Part shown: positions 13,294-25,470 of the stretch, piece after piece
How positions within the stretch are numbered: the first letter of the stretch is position 1
How the letters are laid out: every line of letters starts with the position of its first letter
Assembly: GCF_023091745.1 (NCBI RefSeq)
Contig: NC_068920.1
Span: 147,217,622-147,281,621 of the forward strand
From: Budorcas taxicolor
Lineage: Eukaryota > Chordata > Mammalia > Artiodactyla > Bovidae
DNA: 64,000 nucleotides
Reading direction: 5' to 3'
Program-made: the position numbers and the translations under genes
Notes under the pieces: model-generated
Seen by the model: only the letters and a program-made list of their open reading frames with translations
The model's database searches: none
What the model was told of the DNA's origin: nothing

Positions 13294-13376
13294 CTACCAA
13301 CCTAGTAGCATGTGTAAATGGTGTGACTGTATACTACCAACCTAGTAGCATGTGTAAATGGTGTGACTGTATACTA
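13294..13376. repeat. 40-bp tandem duplication, YWHAQ intron
   Basis: The unit starting ctaccaacctagtagcatgt occurs at 13294-13333 and again at 13334-13373 with no mismatch, plus three bases of a third copy. It is about 55 bases before the exon acceptor at 13430. Confidence 0.97.
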
Positions 13377-13429
13377 GATGGGATATTTTCAGTATCATGC
13401 TTTTTTATTTTGTTTTTTTCCCTTCATAG

Positions 13430-13593
13430 AAACGATAGATAATTCCCAAGGAGCTTACCAAGAGGCTTTCGATATAAGCAAGAAAGAGATGCAACCCACA
13501 CACCCCATCCGGCTGGGGCTGGCTCTTAACTTTTCTGTGTTCTACTATGAGATCCTCAATAACCCGGAACTGGCCTGCACACTGGCTAAAACG
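13430..13593 (+). CDS. YWHAQ: YWHAQ coding exon, residues 140-194
   Basis: The acceptor is TTCATAG before 13430 and the donor GTAAGA at 13594. The 164-bp exon completes Gln140 and reads TIDNSQGAYQEAFDISKKEM through NPELACTLAKT. It includes N173 (in the ALNFSVFYYE helix), which contacts the phosphopeptide backbone in 14-3-3 structures. A perfect 40-bp tandem duplication (13294-13373) sits about 55 bp upstream of the acceptor. Confidence 0.97.
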
Positions 13594-14223
13594 GTAAGAC
13601 GTGCATCCAGAAATACCTTCCTTAAGTTATTCGAGATAGCAAGCGTGTTAATTTCTAGGCGTTTTACTTGGATAGCCAGGTATGATTTCTCCTACATTTA
13701 TTTGGTTATCTCCTCCTTTTTCTTACCATCATGAGACCTACCACTACTATACTCTCCCAGCTTTGGTTGTATGCAGTAAGATCTGTCTAAAGAGCATATT
13801 GGTCAGAATAACCAAAAAAGTACGAAAGAAATGTAGAGGGTCGGAAAGTAATGCCTACCAGGTGTGATTACTAGAATCTCTGTACTCCTGAAAGTGTTTT
13901 AAAATGGATGCATTCAGAGGGATTTTGGCATATAAATACTAGTTGTTATTTGTAAGAAATATATTGGGCATAGCTACTGTGCTCTCTGTCCTATAAAAGA
14001 ACTGAGAAATGCTTGTGTAACTAAGTACATACATCTTTATAAATTTCAAGTCATCAAAAATTCTTACGTTGAGAATCTGAGAAAGTGATTTGAGTTTTGT
14101 TTTTAATGGATAACAGAAAGTAAGGTGGCTGTTCATATATTACATAAAAATGGTCTGTGATCGTAGAGTATCAGTTTGTGTTGATGTTGAGTATTGTTCA
14201 TCATGGATATTGATATTTGTCAG

Positions 14224-14319
14224 GCTTTTGATGAGGCTATTGCAGAACTCGACACACTGAATGAAGACTCGTACAAAGACAGCACCCTCATCATGCAGCT
14301 GCTGAGAGACAACCTCACA
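14224..14319 (+). CDS. YWHAQ: YWHAQ coding exon, residues 195-226
   Basis: A CAG acceptor precedes 14224 and the donor is GTGAGC at 14320. The 96-bp exon encodes 32 residues from AFDEAIAELDTLNEDS to MQLLRDNLT. It carries most of the second 14-3-3 signature (YKDSTLIMQLLRDNLT), with L220 and N224 lining the ligand groove. It is in phase 0 at both ends. Confidence 0.97.
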
Positions 14320-15260
14320 GTGAGCGTCCCCTTCTTCTCATTTGCATTTCCTGTTTAGGGACAAAAGTGTCAATATCTATTCAGGCTCTCTGTCTTCCGG
14401 GGAAGCTATAATAGAACTACACCTAGTCTTAGAGAACAGATGTATAAAAATTACACAGAAATGTTAAATACACATTAGTATTTTGTATAGGACAACTCTT
14501 TCGTAGGCAGATTTTGTAGGCAGTTGAATAGGCATTTTATCAAGACCTTCCTGAGAAAATACACCAAGATTTTAGGGACTTATAATATTAACATTATTGT
14601 TACACTGGTATGAAGATGTTGATAAATTATGTTAATATGGAGTTTGTTTTAATTTGTTTTTTTTTTCTTTAGTTTTTCACCCTACCTCTTGTATAGAAAG
14701 GGCATCAAGGAAAAACTGATGGAGAAAAAAGTACAGGTTGAGTTTTACTTAACTTGTGTAGGTTCAAGAAAATTTGGTATGTCAACATCTTAGACAAAAT
14801 GTGGAAGAAGGAATTCACCTTTTAATATAAATGTAGTTCTCCTGTGGCCCCTCCCCTTGCCACAGTTTTGATGCTTTTTCTTCTGCTAGAAAAATTTTTT
14901 GGCCTTATTACTCTCATAAATTATATTTCAGTAATGCTTTTTAAGAATAGCATTGAGCTGTCAGGAATTGAAAGAGCATTAAATTCTAAGGATGTTAGTT
15001 ACCTTCTTTTTGACTGATATTACAGTAAGCTTTAAAAATGTTCTCAGTATATCACTTTGCAAATATACAGTGAAAGGTCTCCTAGAATACACTTTGGGAA
15101 TAGTTGATGATATTTGGGGTTTTGAGAAATATAACTTCCAATCTTAGTCACAGTCTCTATTTGAATAATTTACTGCTCTCACAAATACATTTTTATAATT
15201 GGACCTGAAGTCATCTAGAAATAGTAACTTAATGTGATTTTTTTTTTTTTCCCTTTCCAG
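14320..15260. other. YWHAQ last intron
   Basis: Plain A/T-rich intron with T-rich tracts. No repeat or gene is recognised. Confidence 0.6.
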
Positions 15261-15320
15261 TTATGGACATCAGACAGTGCAGGAGAAGAATGTGATGCGG
15301 CAGAAGGGGCAGAAAACTGA
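15261..15320 (+). CDS. YWHAQ: YWHAQ terminal coding exon, residues 227-245 and stop
   Basis: A long T-rich tract and CCAG precede 15261. The exon reads LWTSDSAGEECDAAEGAEN and then TGA at 15318-15320. W228 ends the second family signature. S232 in the flexible tail is the position phosphorylated by casein kinase 1 in theta/tau (family knowledge). The acidic tail is isoform-specific and fixes the assignment as theta. Confidence 0.97.
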   Translation, partial: LWTSDSAGEECDAAEGAEN

Positions 15321-15968
15321 GTGCATACAGGGTGTCACCTTTCTTCCCCTTGAAACCTTTTTACTCATCTCCATTCCTTACTCCATTTGGATTTCCTATA
15401 GCAAAGAAACCCATTCATGTGTATGGAATCAACTGTTTATAGTCTTTTCACACTGCAGCTTTGGGAAAACTCCATTCCTTGATTTGTGTTTGTCTTAGCC
15501 TTCCTGGTGTGCAGTTACTGCTGTAGAAAAGTATTAATAGCTTCATTTCATACAAACATAAGTAACTTCCAAACACTTATGTAGAAGATTAAAAATGTAT
15601 CTGGTATTTAAGTAATCTGAACCAGTTCTGCAAGTGACTGTGTTTTGTATTACTGTGAAGATATGAAAATGTAGCTAATTACAATTTAAAGAGTGTTCTA
15701 CATAACTTTCTACATTCCCTCCCTTACTCTTCTTCAGAGATTTCCTTTCAGTAAGCAACTTTTCCATCCTCTTAATGTATTCCTTTTTAGTAGGAATCCA
15801 GAAGTATTAGATTGAATGGAAAAGCATTCTACATTTTGGGGCTGGGGGATCACAGATTTAAATGCCTCCCATATCATATGTGATGGAGGTCTTGTGTTTC
15901 TGTGACAATAGGGAGTTTCCTTCTTCACTCTTCATTTGCTGCTGTTTAAGTTGACAACTTCCCTTCCC

Positions 15969-15974
15969 AATAAA
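15969..15974 (+). terminator. YWHAQ: Candidate proximal poly(A) signal AATAAA
   Basis: A canonical hexamer about 650 bases after the YWHAQ stop. Its use would give a short 3' UTR. Use cannot be judged without 3' end reads. Confidence 0.35.
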
Positions 15975-16309
15975 AACTCACTTACACCTCCTGCCTTTGT
16001 AGTTCTGGTATTCACTTTACTATGTAATAGAAGTAGCATGTTGCTGCCAGAATACAACCATTGCTTTTGGCAAATTAAAGTGCATGTCATTTCTTAATAC
16101 ACTAGAAAGGGGGAAAAAAAGCCCACAGTCCAGTCTAAAACATTAGTACTTTTCCATGCAGATTTGTGCACATGTGAGAGGGTGTCCAGTTTGTCTAGTG
16201 ATTGTTACTTAGAGAGTTGGACCACTATTGTATGTTGCTAATCATTGACTGTAGTCCCAAAAAAGCCTTGTGAAAATGTTATGCCCTATGTAACAGCAGA
16301 GTAACATAA

Positions 16310-16315
16310 AATAAA
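16310..16315 (+). terminator. YWHAQ: Candidate middle poly(A) signal AATAAA
   Basis: A canonical hexamer in the YWHAQ 3' UTR, about 990 bases after the stop. It is followed by a short A/T stretch. Confidence 0.35.
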
Positions 16316-16598
16316 AGTACATTTTATAAACCATTTACTCTGGCTTTGTAACACTTGCGTATTCACATTTAAGGGACAGATGAGTGTACTGCCTTTTGAA
16401 GTTTGTTGCTGCTTCCCTTCTTGCTTCTGTGAAATGGAGTGGTGCTGCCCGGTTTTCTGTGTTGTGATCACTTGTCTCGGGGAGCCTGGACCTGTGTAAA
16501 GCTGGATTGCATTTCTTCTGAGTTGGTGTTTTACCTCAGATCTGTTTCGTGGACACTCACTCTCTTCCTTAGATGTACAGGATATTAGTAAATTGTAA

Positions 16599-16604
16599 AA
16601 TAAA
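16599..16604 (+). terminator. YWHAQ: Likely distal poly(A) signal AATAAA of YWHAQ
   Basis: A canonical hexamer about 1.28 kb after the stop, followed by a GT-containing stretch. It is chosen as the main site because the resulting 3' UTR length fits the human transcript as I remember it. Confidence 0.5.
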
Positions 16605-16620
16605 GTGGGCATTTTAAAAC

Positions 16621-17249
16621 TAGACAAGTTAAAATTACGTGATTGTGAGTGCCTTGGCTGGTGTTAGAATTATGCTTCAGTGGATATTCCAGCAGAATGT
16701 TAAAAGCTTAAGAATACATTTAGTTTTCATATGATTCTCTTTGTAAACAGTTGATGAATTCCAAATAATTCTGGTTTTATAGTATCACCATGGCTATTAT
16801 ACTAGCCTGTCTTGAGTATTGGCCTGAGAATTTAAAGTCAGGAAATAATCTGTGACTATGAAACAAGGTTTCATTTACCCTTAATTTGTTTTCTGAGGGA
16901 AAATGAAAAGACAGAATTGAATAGGACAGTTATCAGTCCTAACCAAGTTGTAAGTACTAAATAAAGTAATCACTCCACTACTTAAGTGAGTTATGAAAGT
17001 ACCTTCCTTCTTAAAGAGCTGCTTAGTCCCAGATTATCTCCTTGCTGCAGAAGAAGTGAACATCTTTAAGAGTAGGCCCAGGCAATGGTATTACCTCCAG
17101 ATGTGTAGAGAATATTTATAGAATACTGCAGAGAACTCAGTTGGGGTAGAGGAAGGGTTTGAAGCCACATTTGAGCTTTCTTTTATAATTACTTTCTGAG
17201 ACAGTTCAGAACATCTAAATGTTACATCTATTTTGTAGTTAGAATTTTT
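16621..17249. other. Intergenic, downstream of YWHAQ
   Basis: Nothing recognised other than a further AATAAA at 16960-16965, which could be a rarely used distal signal. Confidence 0.5.
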
Positions 17250-17388
17250 CTTTTTATTTATCTATTTGGCCACGCTGTGTGGCATGCAGGAATCTTAGTT
17301 CCCTGACCAGGGTTCACATCTGCACCTGGTGCAGTGGAAGCTCAGAGTCCTAATCACTGGACTGCCAGGGTATTCCCCAGTAGTTAGA
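17250..17388 (-). mobile_element. CHR-type SINE, reverse
   Basis: tatttggccacgctgtgtgg ... cttagttccctgaccagggt ... actggactgccagggtattc: reversed tRNA-Glu-derived SINE in the intergenic region. Confidence 0.8.
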
Positions 17389-17789
17389 ACTTTTTAATTG
17401 ACAGTTTTCCCTTTAAAATGTCATTTAGGTTTTAATAACTGGAAATAATAAAGGGGGGATTACATATTAATGCTGATTATCCAGAATCGAAACATTAGGG
17501 ATTCTCTTCCAACATTCAGCTGTGATTATTAGAGCTTAGATTGGGAAAGAACAATACTTTTTTGGGATGGGATTGGTAGACTACATTCATGTCTACAAGT
17601 TTATGAGTAGAGAATGTTAGTTTTTTAAAAACCATAAAAAGTAGGGAAGCCCAAGTGTAAAAATTCTAATAAGAGTAAAACAATTTGAGAAGATCAGAAC
17701 TCTAGTCACTTAAATAGATTGATTTGTTTTGTTTTTAATGGCATTAAGGAAACCTTTCAAAAATATTTTAGGGCCTATTTTAAGCACAA

Positions 17790-20300
17790 ATGTGATCAGT
17801 TCAGTAGCACAGTCATGTCCAACTCTGCAACCCCATGGACTGCAAGCACACAAAGCTTCCCTGTCCGTCACCAACTCCCGGAGTTTACTCAGACTCCTGT
17901 CCGTAGAGTCAGTGATGCCATCCAACCATCTCATCCTCTGTCGTCCCATTCTCCTGCCTTCAATCTTCCCCAACATTAGGGTCTTTTCGAATGAGTCAGC
18001 TCTTTGCGTCAGATAGCCAAAATATTGAGTTTCAGCTTCAACATCAGTCCTTCCAATGAACACCCAGGACTGATTTCTTTTAGGATGGATTGGTTGGATC
18101 TTGCAGTCCAAGGGACCCTTAAGAATCTTCTCCAACACCACAGTTCAAAGATATCAATTCTTTGGCGCTCAGCTTTCTTTGTAGTCCAGCTCTCACATCC
18201 ATACATGACTATTGGGAGAACCATAGCTTTAATTAGATGGACCAAAGTAATGTCCTGGCTTTATTTTAATATGCTGTCTAGGTTGGTCATACCTTTTCTT
18301 CTAAGGAGTGAGCGTCTTTTAATTTCACGTGTGCAGTCACCATCTGCAGTAGTTTTGGAGCCCCCCAAAATAAAGTCTGTCACTGTTTCTACTGTTTCCC
18401 CATCTATCTGCCATGAAGTGATGGGACCGGATGCCATGATCTTAGTTTTCTGAATGTTCAGCTTTAAGTCAACTTTTTCACTCTCTCATTTTCATCAAGA
18501 GGTTCTTTAGTTCTTTGCTTTCTGCCATAAGGGTGTTATCTGCATATCTGAGGTTATTGATATTTCTGGCAATCTTCATCCCAGCTTGTGCTTCATCCCG
18601 CCCAGCATTTCTCATGATGTACTCTGCATATAAGTTAAATAAACAGGGTGACAAAGTACAGCCTTGATGTGCTCATTTCCAGATTTGGAACCAGTCTATT
18701 ATTCCATGTCCAGTTGTGTTGCTTCCTGACCTGCATACAGGTTTCTCAAGAGGCAGGTCAGGTGGTCTGGTATTCCTATCTCTTTCAGAATTTTTCACAG
18801 TTGTGGTGATCCACACAAAGTCTTTGGCATAGTCAAAAGCAGAATTAGACATTTTTCTGGAACTCTCTTCCTTTTCTGATGATCCAACAGATGTTGGCAA
18901 TTTAATCACTGATTCCTCTGCCTTTTCTAAATCCAGCTTGAACAACTGGAAGTTCATAGTTCACATACTGTTGAAGCCTGGCTTGGAGAATTTTGAGCAT
19001 TACTTTACTAGCGTGTGAGATGAGTGCAATTGTGCGGTAGTTTGAGCATTCTTTGGCATTGGAATGAAAACTGACCTTTTCCAGTCCTGTGGCCACTGCT
19101 GAGTTTTCCAAATTTGTTGGCATATTGAGTGCAACACTTTCACAGCATCATCTTTTAGGATTTGAAATAGCTCAACAAGAATTGCATCACCTCCACCAGC
19201 TTTGTTCGTAGTGATGCTTCCTAAGGCCCACTTGACTTCACATTCCAGGATGTCTGGCTCTAGGTGAGTGATCACACCATTGTGATTATCTGGTTCGTGA
19301 AGATGTTTTTTGTATGGTTCTGTGTATTCTTGCCAACTCTTGTTAATATCTTCTGCTTCAGTTAGGTCCATACCATTTCTGTCCTTCATTGTGCTCATCT
19401 GCATGAAAAATTCTCTTGGTATCTCAAATTTTCTTTCAGAGATCTCCAGTCTTTCCCATTCTATTATTTTCCTCTATTTGCACTGATCACTGAGGAAGGC
19501 TTTCTTATCTCCCCTTGCTGTTCTTTGGAACTCTGCATTCAGATGGGTCTATCTTTCCTTTTCTTTTGCCTTTTGGCTTCTCTTCTTTTCATAGCTATTT
19601 GTAAGGCCTCCTCAGACAGCCCATTTTGCCTTTTTGCATTTCTTTTTCTTGGGAATGGTCTTGATAACTGCCTCCTATACAATGTCATGAACCTCTGTCC
19701 ATAGTTCTTCAGGTACTCTTATCAGATCTAATCCCTTGACTCTATTTCTTACTTCCACTGTATAATTGTAAGGAATTTGATTTAGGTCATACCTGAATGG
19801 TCTAGTGGTTTCCCCTACTTTCTTCAATTTAAGTCTGAATTTGGCAATCAGGAGTTCATGATCTGAGCCACAGTCAGCTTCCGGTCTTGTTTTTGCTGAC
19901 TGTAGAGCTCCATCTTTGGCTGCAAACAATAAAATCAGTCTGATTTCGGTATTGACCATCTGGTGATGTCCATGTGTAGAGTCTTCTCTTGTGTTGCTGG
20001 AAGAGGGTGTTTGCTATGACCAGTGCGTTCTCTTGTCAAAACTCTTTATTAGCCTTTGCTTTGCTTCGTTCTGTACTCCAAGGGCAAATTTGCCTGTTCT
20101 TCCAGGTATTTCTTGACTTCCCACTTTTGCATTCTAGTCCCCCATAATGGAAAGGACATCTTTTCTGGGCATTAGTTCTAGAAGGTCTTGTAGGGCTTCA
20201 TAGAACCATTCCACTTCAGCTTCTTCAGCATAACTGGTCGGGGCATAGACTTGGATTACGGTGACATTGAATGGTTTGCCTTGAAAACAAATGTGATAAT
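17790..20300 (-). mobile_element. BovB (RTE-class) LINE, 5'-truncated, inactive
   Basis: About 2.5 kb of the 3.2-kb BovB. Its 3' end at about 17790 shows the standard BovB tail, shared with Bov-A SINEs. Minus-strand reading fragments at 17710-18141, 18009-18245, 18902-19123, 19000-19404 and 19675-19959 match the reverse transcriptase and part of the endonuclease region, but in different frames with stops. The catalytic YADD box is changed to YADN (complement of 18535-18546), which would abolish polymerase activity. BovB is known to have entered ruminants by horizontal transfer from reptiles. Confidence 0.9.
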
Positions 20301-20884
20301 TTTTGTTAAGCTACTAATATGAGCCAGGTTTTATTTGTACTGATTATAGATAGGTGTTGTCTGATACATACAAGCCTAACACTTAAACTCCTCATTCTTA
20401 TGGTTTAGGAAGACATCTACTTTACAGTGATTAAGGCAATTATGTTGTCTGTTTTATTCTGCCATGTATCATCTTCCCTTGTATAATTTGTGTTTTACCA
20501 GCTTTGCAAGAGGACAGTTAACCATGTATGAATATCATATACATTGCTGTTGAGTTTTGAGGCCATCACAGTTAAGTATCAATATAAACAACCTGCCACA
20601 ATAATGTTTTTGATCCATTCAACAGGTGCTTAAGAAACCTGTAGTACCTGAAGATGAGTCCAGACCATCATGAAGTCCAGTTCACAGCAGACTTGCCACT
20701 TACTGCTTAGCCACATTTACTTACAAAAGCCTCAGATCTGATGCTTAAAGGGAGTAAGTAATAATAAATAGTCAAGGGGAGAAGCTGGAGACTGAATCAT
20801 CGTCAGTTTATAGCACCTTGAGCATGGCCATAAATGGTCTGGCCCTTTTGTTTTAGTTACAGGGAATCTGCATTGATTGAAATC

Positions 20885-21070
20885 ATTCTGGTGCAGGGTC
20901 ATGTACCTTCATATTTAATCCTCTCAGCTGCCCTACCAAATAAATTTCCCTTTGACCAATAGGACATCTGATCAGAAAAAAATGAAATTATTTGTCCAAA
21001 GTTATGTGTCTTAAATGGCAGAACTATAGTTTGAAATCAGACCAAATTCATTTCTGTGCCACTGTTGCCA
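20885..21070 (+). mobile_element. MIR-like SINE fossil
   Basis: atttaatcctctcagctgcc, then aaattatttgtccaaagtta and ggcagaactatagtttgaaa: the MIR core and tail order, diverged. Confidence 0.5.
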
Positions 21071-21769
21071 GCTGTGGATGCTTCTGCTTGATTACCGTGG
21101 CAGATAAGTAGAATTAGTTTCTTTTCTCCCGTATTTGGAGGATTTGTTATTTTAACTCTTGCCCAACTTACCCCTTAATCTGTCAGCTTTGCCTTTGAGG
21201 GAAACCTTAAAACCAGCTCAATATTAGGACATTCTGAACCTAACCCATGGTTATGGAAACAAGTCCAAAAAAATCAACTGACTTTCCCAAGATCCCAGCT
21301 AATGTCTGACCTGAAACTAGACCAAAGTAGACAAAAACAGGTGAAAATAGCTCCAGATTCACAGTAGTTCTCTACTGCATAAAGTGAAAAGAATTTTCAA
21401 TGAAAATTGTTTCTTCTGCCATTCAGATTTAGAAATTGGAGGCTTTAGTTTTTATTTCTCTCATAAGTCTTTTTAAAAGGTGTGATTTTCAGAAAGTAAG
21501 GGAAAAAATAATGTTTATTACCAAGCATTTCGTGTGGTTCACATTGAAGGCCCTTGTATAATCAATGTTAATCATATACCTAATGCTGTAGTGTGGCAGT
21601 AAGGCCATTGGCAGGGTTCTATCCCAGGGTCCCCACTGGCAGCTGCATGTAATCTTGGGTGACCGTACTGAGAGCCGGACTTACTCATCTTCACGGGTTA
21701 TGTTTTTAAGTATCTTTACAAATTCAACTCAGTTTCATAAAATTTGGGGGATAGATTTCTCTCCTGATT

Positions 21770-21880
21770 TTTGAATGAGGAAACTGAGGCACGGAAGCTA
21801 ATGACATGCTCTAGGACTTGAGTCTCATAGCTAAGTGAGTATTCGTATCAGGATTCAAACTTGGGTAATCTACCTGAAAG
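21770..21880 (+). mobile_element. MIR-like SINE fossil
   Basis: atgaggaaactgaggcacgg and ttcgtatcaggattcaaact are hallmark MIR phrases. Confidence 0.65.
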
Positions 21881-22790
21881 TTGGTATACTTGCTACTGTG
21901 TTAATGTTGCCCTTTTTTGAGATTAAAACTGGGATAGTTTTTTTAAACTTTAGATATGACCAATTAGTGGACAGTGGAAACCTAGTGGGTCACAGCCAGC
22001 CCCTCCCCTTTTTTTAATAGAAATAGGGGCATGTTAATAAGGGTAATAGTTTGTGAAATCATTTCAATTTATGTGAACAGTGGGTTGTGATGTAAAATTG
22101 ATTTCAACTGAATTTAAGAACGGTTTCTTCTAGATGAGCTTAAAGGTTTCTTGACAAGATTCATGTCCTAGGATTGCAAGTTGCTCATAGTTTTACTGTG
22201 GTTAATGGTGTCAGAGTTTTAATGGTGGCACTGCTGGGTCCCTTCCACTAAACAGTATTGTGATAATGGTGCACTTTCTACTTTAGACTGTGCTGAGTAG
22301 TGAGTCCCTTGATGCCCTTTTAAAGAAAAAAAAGGAGATTCCTTTTGAGAGTGATACTTTTATTCCATTTGCTGGAGGGATTCTGTAAAGATTAATTCTT
22401 TTGTCTTTTTGTTGTCCTCAGACACTGATTCTGCAACATATTGCAGCCTTGGCCTAAGACCATCGAGGAGGTACTTAACCACTAGCAAAGAGGCTTATTA
22501 AGGGGTTTCATGAGACATGAATTATTAAATGGATTTGAAACTGGGTTGAGTCCCAAGTAAAAATCAGTACAAAAGGGCTTACTACTCTAGGCTCTTAAGT
22601 TCTTTTAGTTGAGCTGAAATACAGTTCTGTGAGGAGTATCTGAGGTTCTTATCCAAGTGCCTATCAAAAAAGTTGTGTAATGACTGTAAGTTGAACTAAA
22701 GACTTAGGAATTTCCTTGCTAATTTAGACAAATGAACTAACATACTGTAGACTGATGTGTTTGGGATGCTGTGCTGTGGCACGCTGATTA

Positions 22791-22792
<2 letters not shown>

Positions 22793-22834
<42 letters not shown>
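22793..22834. repeat. (TC)21 microsatellite
   Basis: 42 bases of pure TC dinucleotide in the intergenic region, a likely length polymorphism. Confidence 0.97.
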
Positions 22835-22836
<2 letters not shown>

Positions 22837-23984
22837 GTAGTCACTTTGCTCCTGGCTGTGATGGTCTGTGCCCCTGAGGTTAGTGTCCACTGTCGCCTAG
22901 GCTATTGGGAAATGCCCTGATGTAGTTATTAATAGTAGAAATTTGCCTGTATATACAGGATCACAGTTTTTCATTCTGTGGCAGCAGAAAACCAGAAAAG
23001 GTTTGTTGAAAACCAGTTTAACTTAGAATACAATAAGAAAACTTAGTGGTTTTTTTTTTCACTATGGAAATATAGGGGAGCTAAACCCACTCAGTGAGGC
23101 TCAGGTTAACCTCATTTCTGAGGACGTGTGTATACATGAGGAATTGACGTTTATTGAAAAAGATAGCTCATTTTGTGAGTGCCACTCCACACTTGGCCCA
23201 TGAAGGAGATCAGACTACTTGTTTCTCATTTTCTGCTGGTGTTGCCAGGTTTTTTGCCCATTTGGAATTAGTGCTGAGACCTGTAGATCTTTAGACATGG
23301 CCCTGAGCATCTAAACAGAGCCATTCTCTGTAACAGGTGGTGTTCTTTCAGCTGTTCTGGAATTTAGAACCTTGGAGGATTCACTGGAAAGATTTCTGAA
23401 GACTGTTGTTTTCTGAGACTGAAGCAATACCACCACCTAGGAGCTAGGAGCATAAGTGGGGCAAGATTACTTGTTGATTCACGTGAGAGACATGTGATCT
23501 GTCAGAAAGAGATCTAGCTTACATGGTCATTCTTTTATTCACTCGTTTAACTTGCAGCTTTGCTACTTTTTTAGTTGTAGGCCTCATCTCTCAGCTTCAG
23601 TTTTCTTGCCTATGAAAGATAGACACCTTCCCTGCCTTTGAGCCAGTACATGAAAGTATTTCTAGGTGTAAATATTTGTGGGATGCATAGATGAGGACTA
23701 CTTTGATACAAACCAACCCCACCTGGAGCAGACCTATTGCTCTAGATTTTCAAGGACGTGGTAGACACAAAAAGAAAATGACAATGTAACTTGGGAATGC
23801 AAATTAAAAAAAAAAACTATTAAGCATTGGTTTTGCTTCTAATTAGCATTCTCTGATGGAACAGATGGGGAAAGGTCATTTTGTTGAAATAGGTAGAGAA
23901 TAAAGACCCAGAGAACAAGTACCAAGAAGAAATGCCTTTTTTTCTCAAGAGTTAACTGTGGTTAAGTGATTGTAGTGCCACAAG

Positions 23985-24155
23985 GCCATAATTATCAAAC
24001 TTTAGCATGCATCGTGATCACCTGGAGGGCTTACTGCAACAGTTTTTGATTCAGTAGGTTTGAGGTAGGGCCCATAGATAATGTGCCTTTCTAACAAGTT
24101 CCCAGGCCATGCTGATGGTGATGCTCAGGATTTGGTTCTTAGGAAACCATGGCTT
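23985..24155 (+). mobile_element. MER5-like DNA transposon fossil
   Basis: caaactttagcatgcatcgt, gatcacctggagggcttact, ttgattcagtaggtttgagg, caagttcccaggccatgctg: MER5A body. The ends are decayed. Confidence 0.72.
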
Positions 24156-25379
24156 TAAGGAAGCGTGGACAATAAGGCCAAAGTAAAAGGTCAGGTGATT
24201 TTCACAGCAGGGGAATAAAAAGGAGTCACTTTCGAATCTAGCAGCACACTTGAGAGTTGTGCCCACCTGAGGCTAATGAATGAGGGCCTTCCTCTCAGCA
24301 ACTGAGATTGTTGGGTTGATAGGCATATGAGCACAGGAGGTTCTGTTTCATTCTGCCTTGACCCTCACAGTCATACCCATGTTAATGGTTTTTGTATTAA
24401 AGTAAAAATGCAGTTATAGCCTAGTAACTGAGCAAGCAGATTGTATGATTTGACAGGCTGCTGAGAGGGTGACTTAGAACTGATCCTGAAGGTGTTAGGT
24501 AACGAGGATCTATCTGGGTGGTGGACATGCGGTTAGAGGTCTGTGTTCAGAATTAATGGGAGATCAGCGTTGGGAGATTGAGGCAGGAAGCCAGGGATGT
24601 ATAACATCTCAACCATGGGCCGGAAGCCTAGAAATTTGTTAGGGCCTCATGTGAGCTGATCGGTGGCTCTGTGGGTCACGAGAGGCCTGATATTTTTCTT
24701 GCGAGGTAGAGCAGTTGAGTTCCTTCTGTGTTTATTCTGTTAATCCCTCTAGTTCTTAAATTGTTGATTCAAGGCAAAAGTAAAGTTTGAATGAGCTTTC
24801 TCTGTCAAAGATAAAATGGGAAAAGTAGTATGTAGGCATTTACTGTTGTGTTGTGTTGACGTATTTCATTTGCTTGTAAGGTGCAGGGCCATAGCCATCG
24901 ATTAGAATGCTTATTTCAGACCAAAGCACAAGTGTTTCTTGCAGGGTAACGGGTATTCTGAGTTTAGCTCTGCAAATTTTGCTTAAACATCTACTAGATC
25001 AGATAATGAAAGGAATAATGTTTCAAAGAAGTGATTCAAGTTGTTGCTGACCTAGTATATTTCCAATCCTGTATTTGGCAACAAAGGCTCTGGAGACATA
25101 CAGAGCTGGCCTCACTCAGATTTGTAATCTGACGAGACATGTACAATGAACATATGAAGCACCAGACATACCAAAACACAGTGCCTGTTCCATGCAGCAG
25201 CTCAGTCAGTCCCAGTGGATGAAATGTGTGTGGGTGTCTGCATTTCGGAGTGGGAGGAGAGCAGTGTGGAGAGATGTGGGGAAAGGAGGGTGATGCAAAA
25301 AGCCTGTGCTGATCTTTTGGTACCACCTGCTGATACGGATCACGGCTGAAGTTACGCCAGATTTCCTATAGTTGCTTGT

Positions 25380-25470
25380 TGTGAAGGAAGTAAAGTCAGA
25401 AGACTCTGGATTTGAATCTTGCCTCCACCACTTTGTAGCCATGTGACCTTGGGAATAATGCTGGAAAATA
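25380..25470 (+). mobile_element. MIR-like SINE fossil
   Basis: agactctggatttgaatctt, cctccaccactttgtagcca and tgtgaccttgggaataatgc: 5' and core part of MIR. Confidence 0.65.

Larger units (their letters stand above)
1..16620 (+). other. YWHAQ: YWHAQ gene, 3' portion (14-3-3 theta)
   Basis: The four terminal coding exons (11478-11601, 13430-13593, 14224-14319, 15261-15320) join in phase to encode 147 residues plus stop, matching residues 99-245 of the 245-residue 14-3-3 theta. The exon lengths 124, 164 and 96 bp are the usual ones for the 14-3-3 family as I remember them. All internal junctions follow the GT-AG rule. The protein is a dimeric cytosolic adaptor that binds phosphoserine/threonine motifs in client proteins. 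The ligand-groove residues of this half are visible: R127, Y128, N173, L220, N224 and W228. The N-terminal dimer-interface exons lie upstream of the window, so 1-11477 is intron. The C-terminus (SDSAGEECDAAEGAEN) distinguishes theta from the other isoforms. The 3' end is inferred from poly(A) signals. Confidence 0.97.
15321..16620 (+). other. YWHAQ: YWHAQ 3' UTR (end inferred)
   Basis: This is the sequence after the stop codon. It is A/T-rich, contains no interspersed repeat I recognise, and holds AATAAA hexamers at 15969-15974, 16310-16315 and 16599-16604. A length near 1.3 kb agrees with my memory of the human mRNA, so the last hexamer is the likely main site. Shorter isoforms from the first two are possible. 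The exact cleavage site was not seen. Confidence 0.6.
20301..22792. other. Intergenic, MIR fossils only
   Basis: Holds the MIR-like pieces listed separately and possibly another at about 21575-21690. No gene signal is seen. Confidence 0.5.

Noticed and set aside
17710..18141. 143-codon minus-strand frame as an independent gene
   Set aside because: It is the C-terminal part of the BovB reverse transcriptase, frameshifted relative to the upstream fragments.
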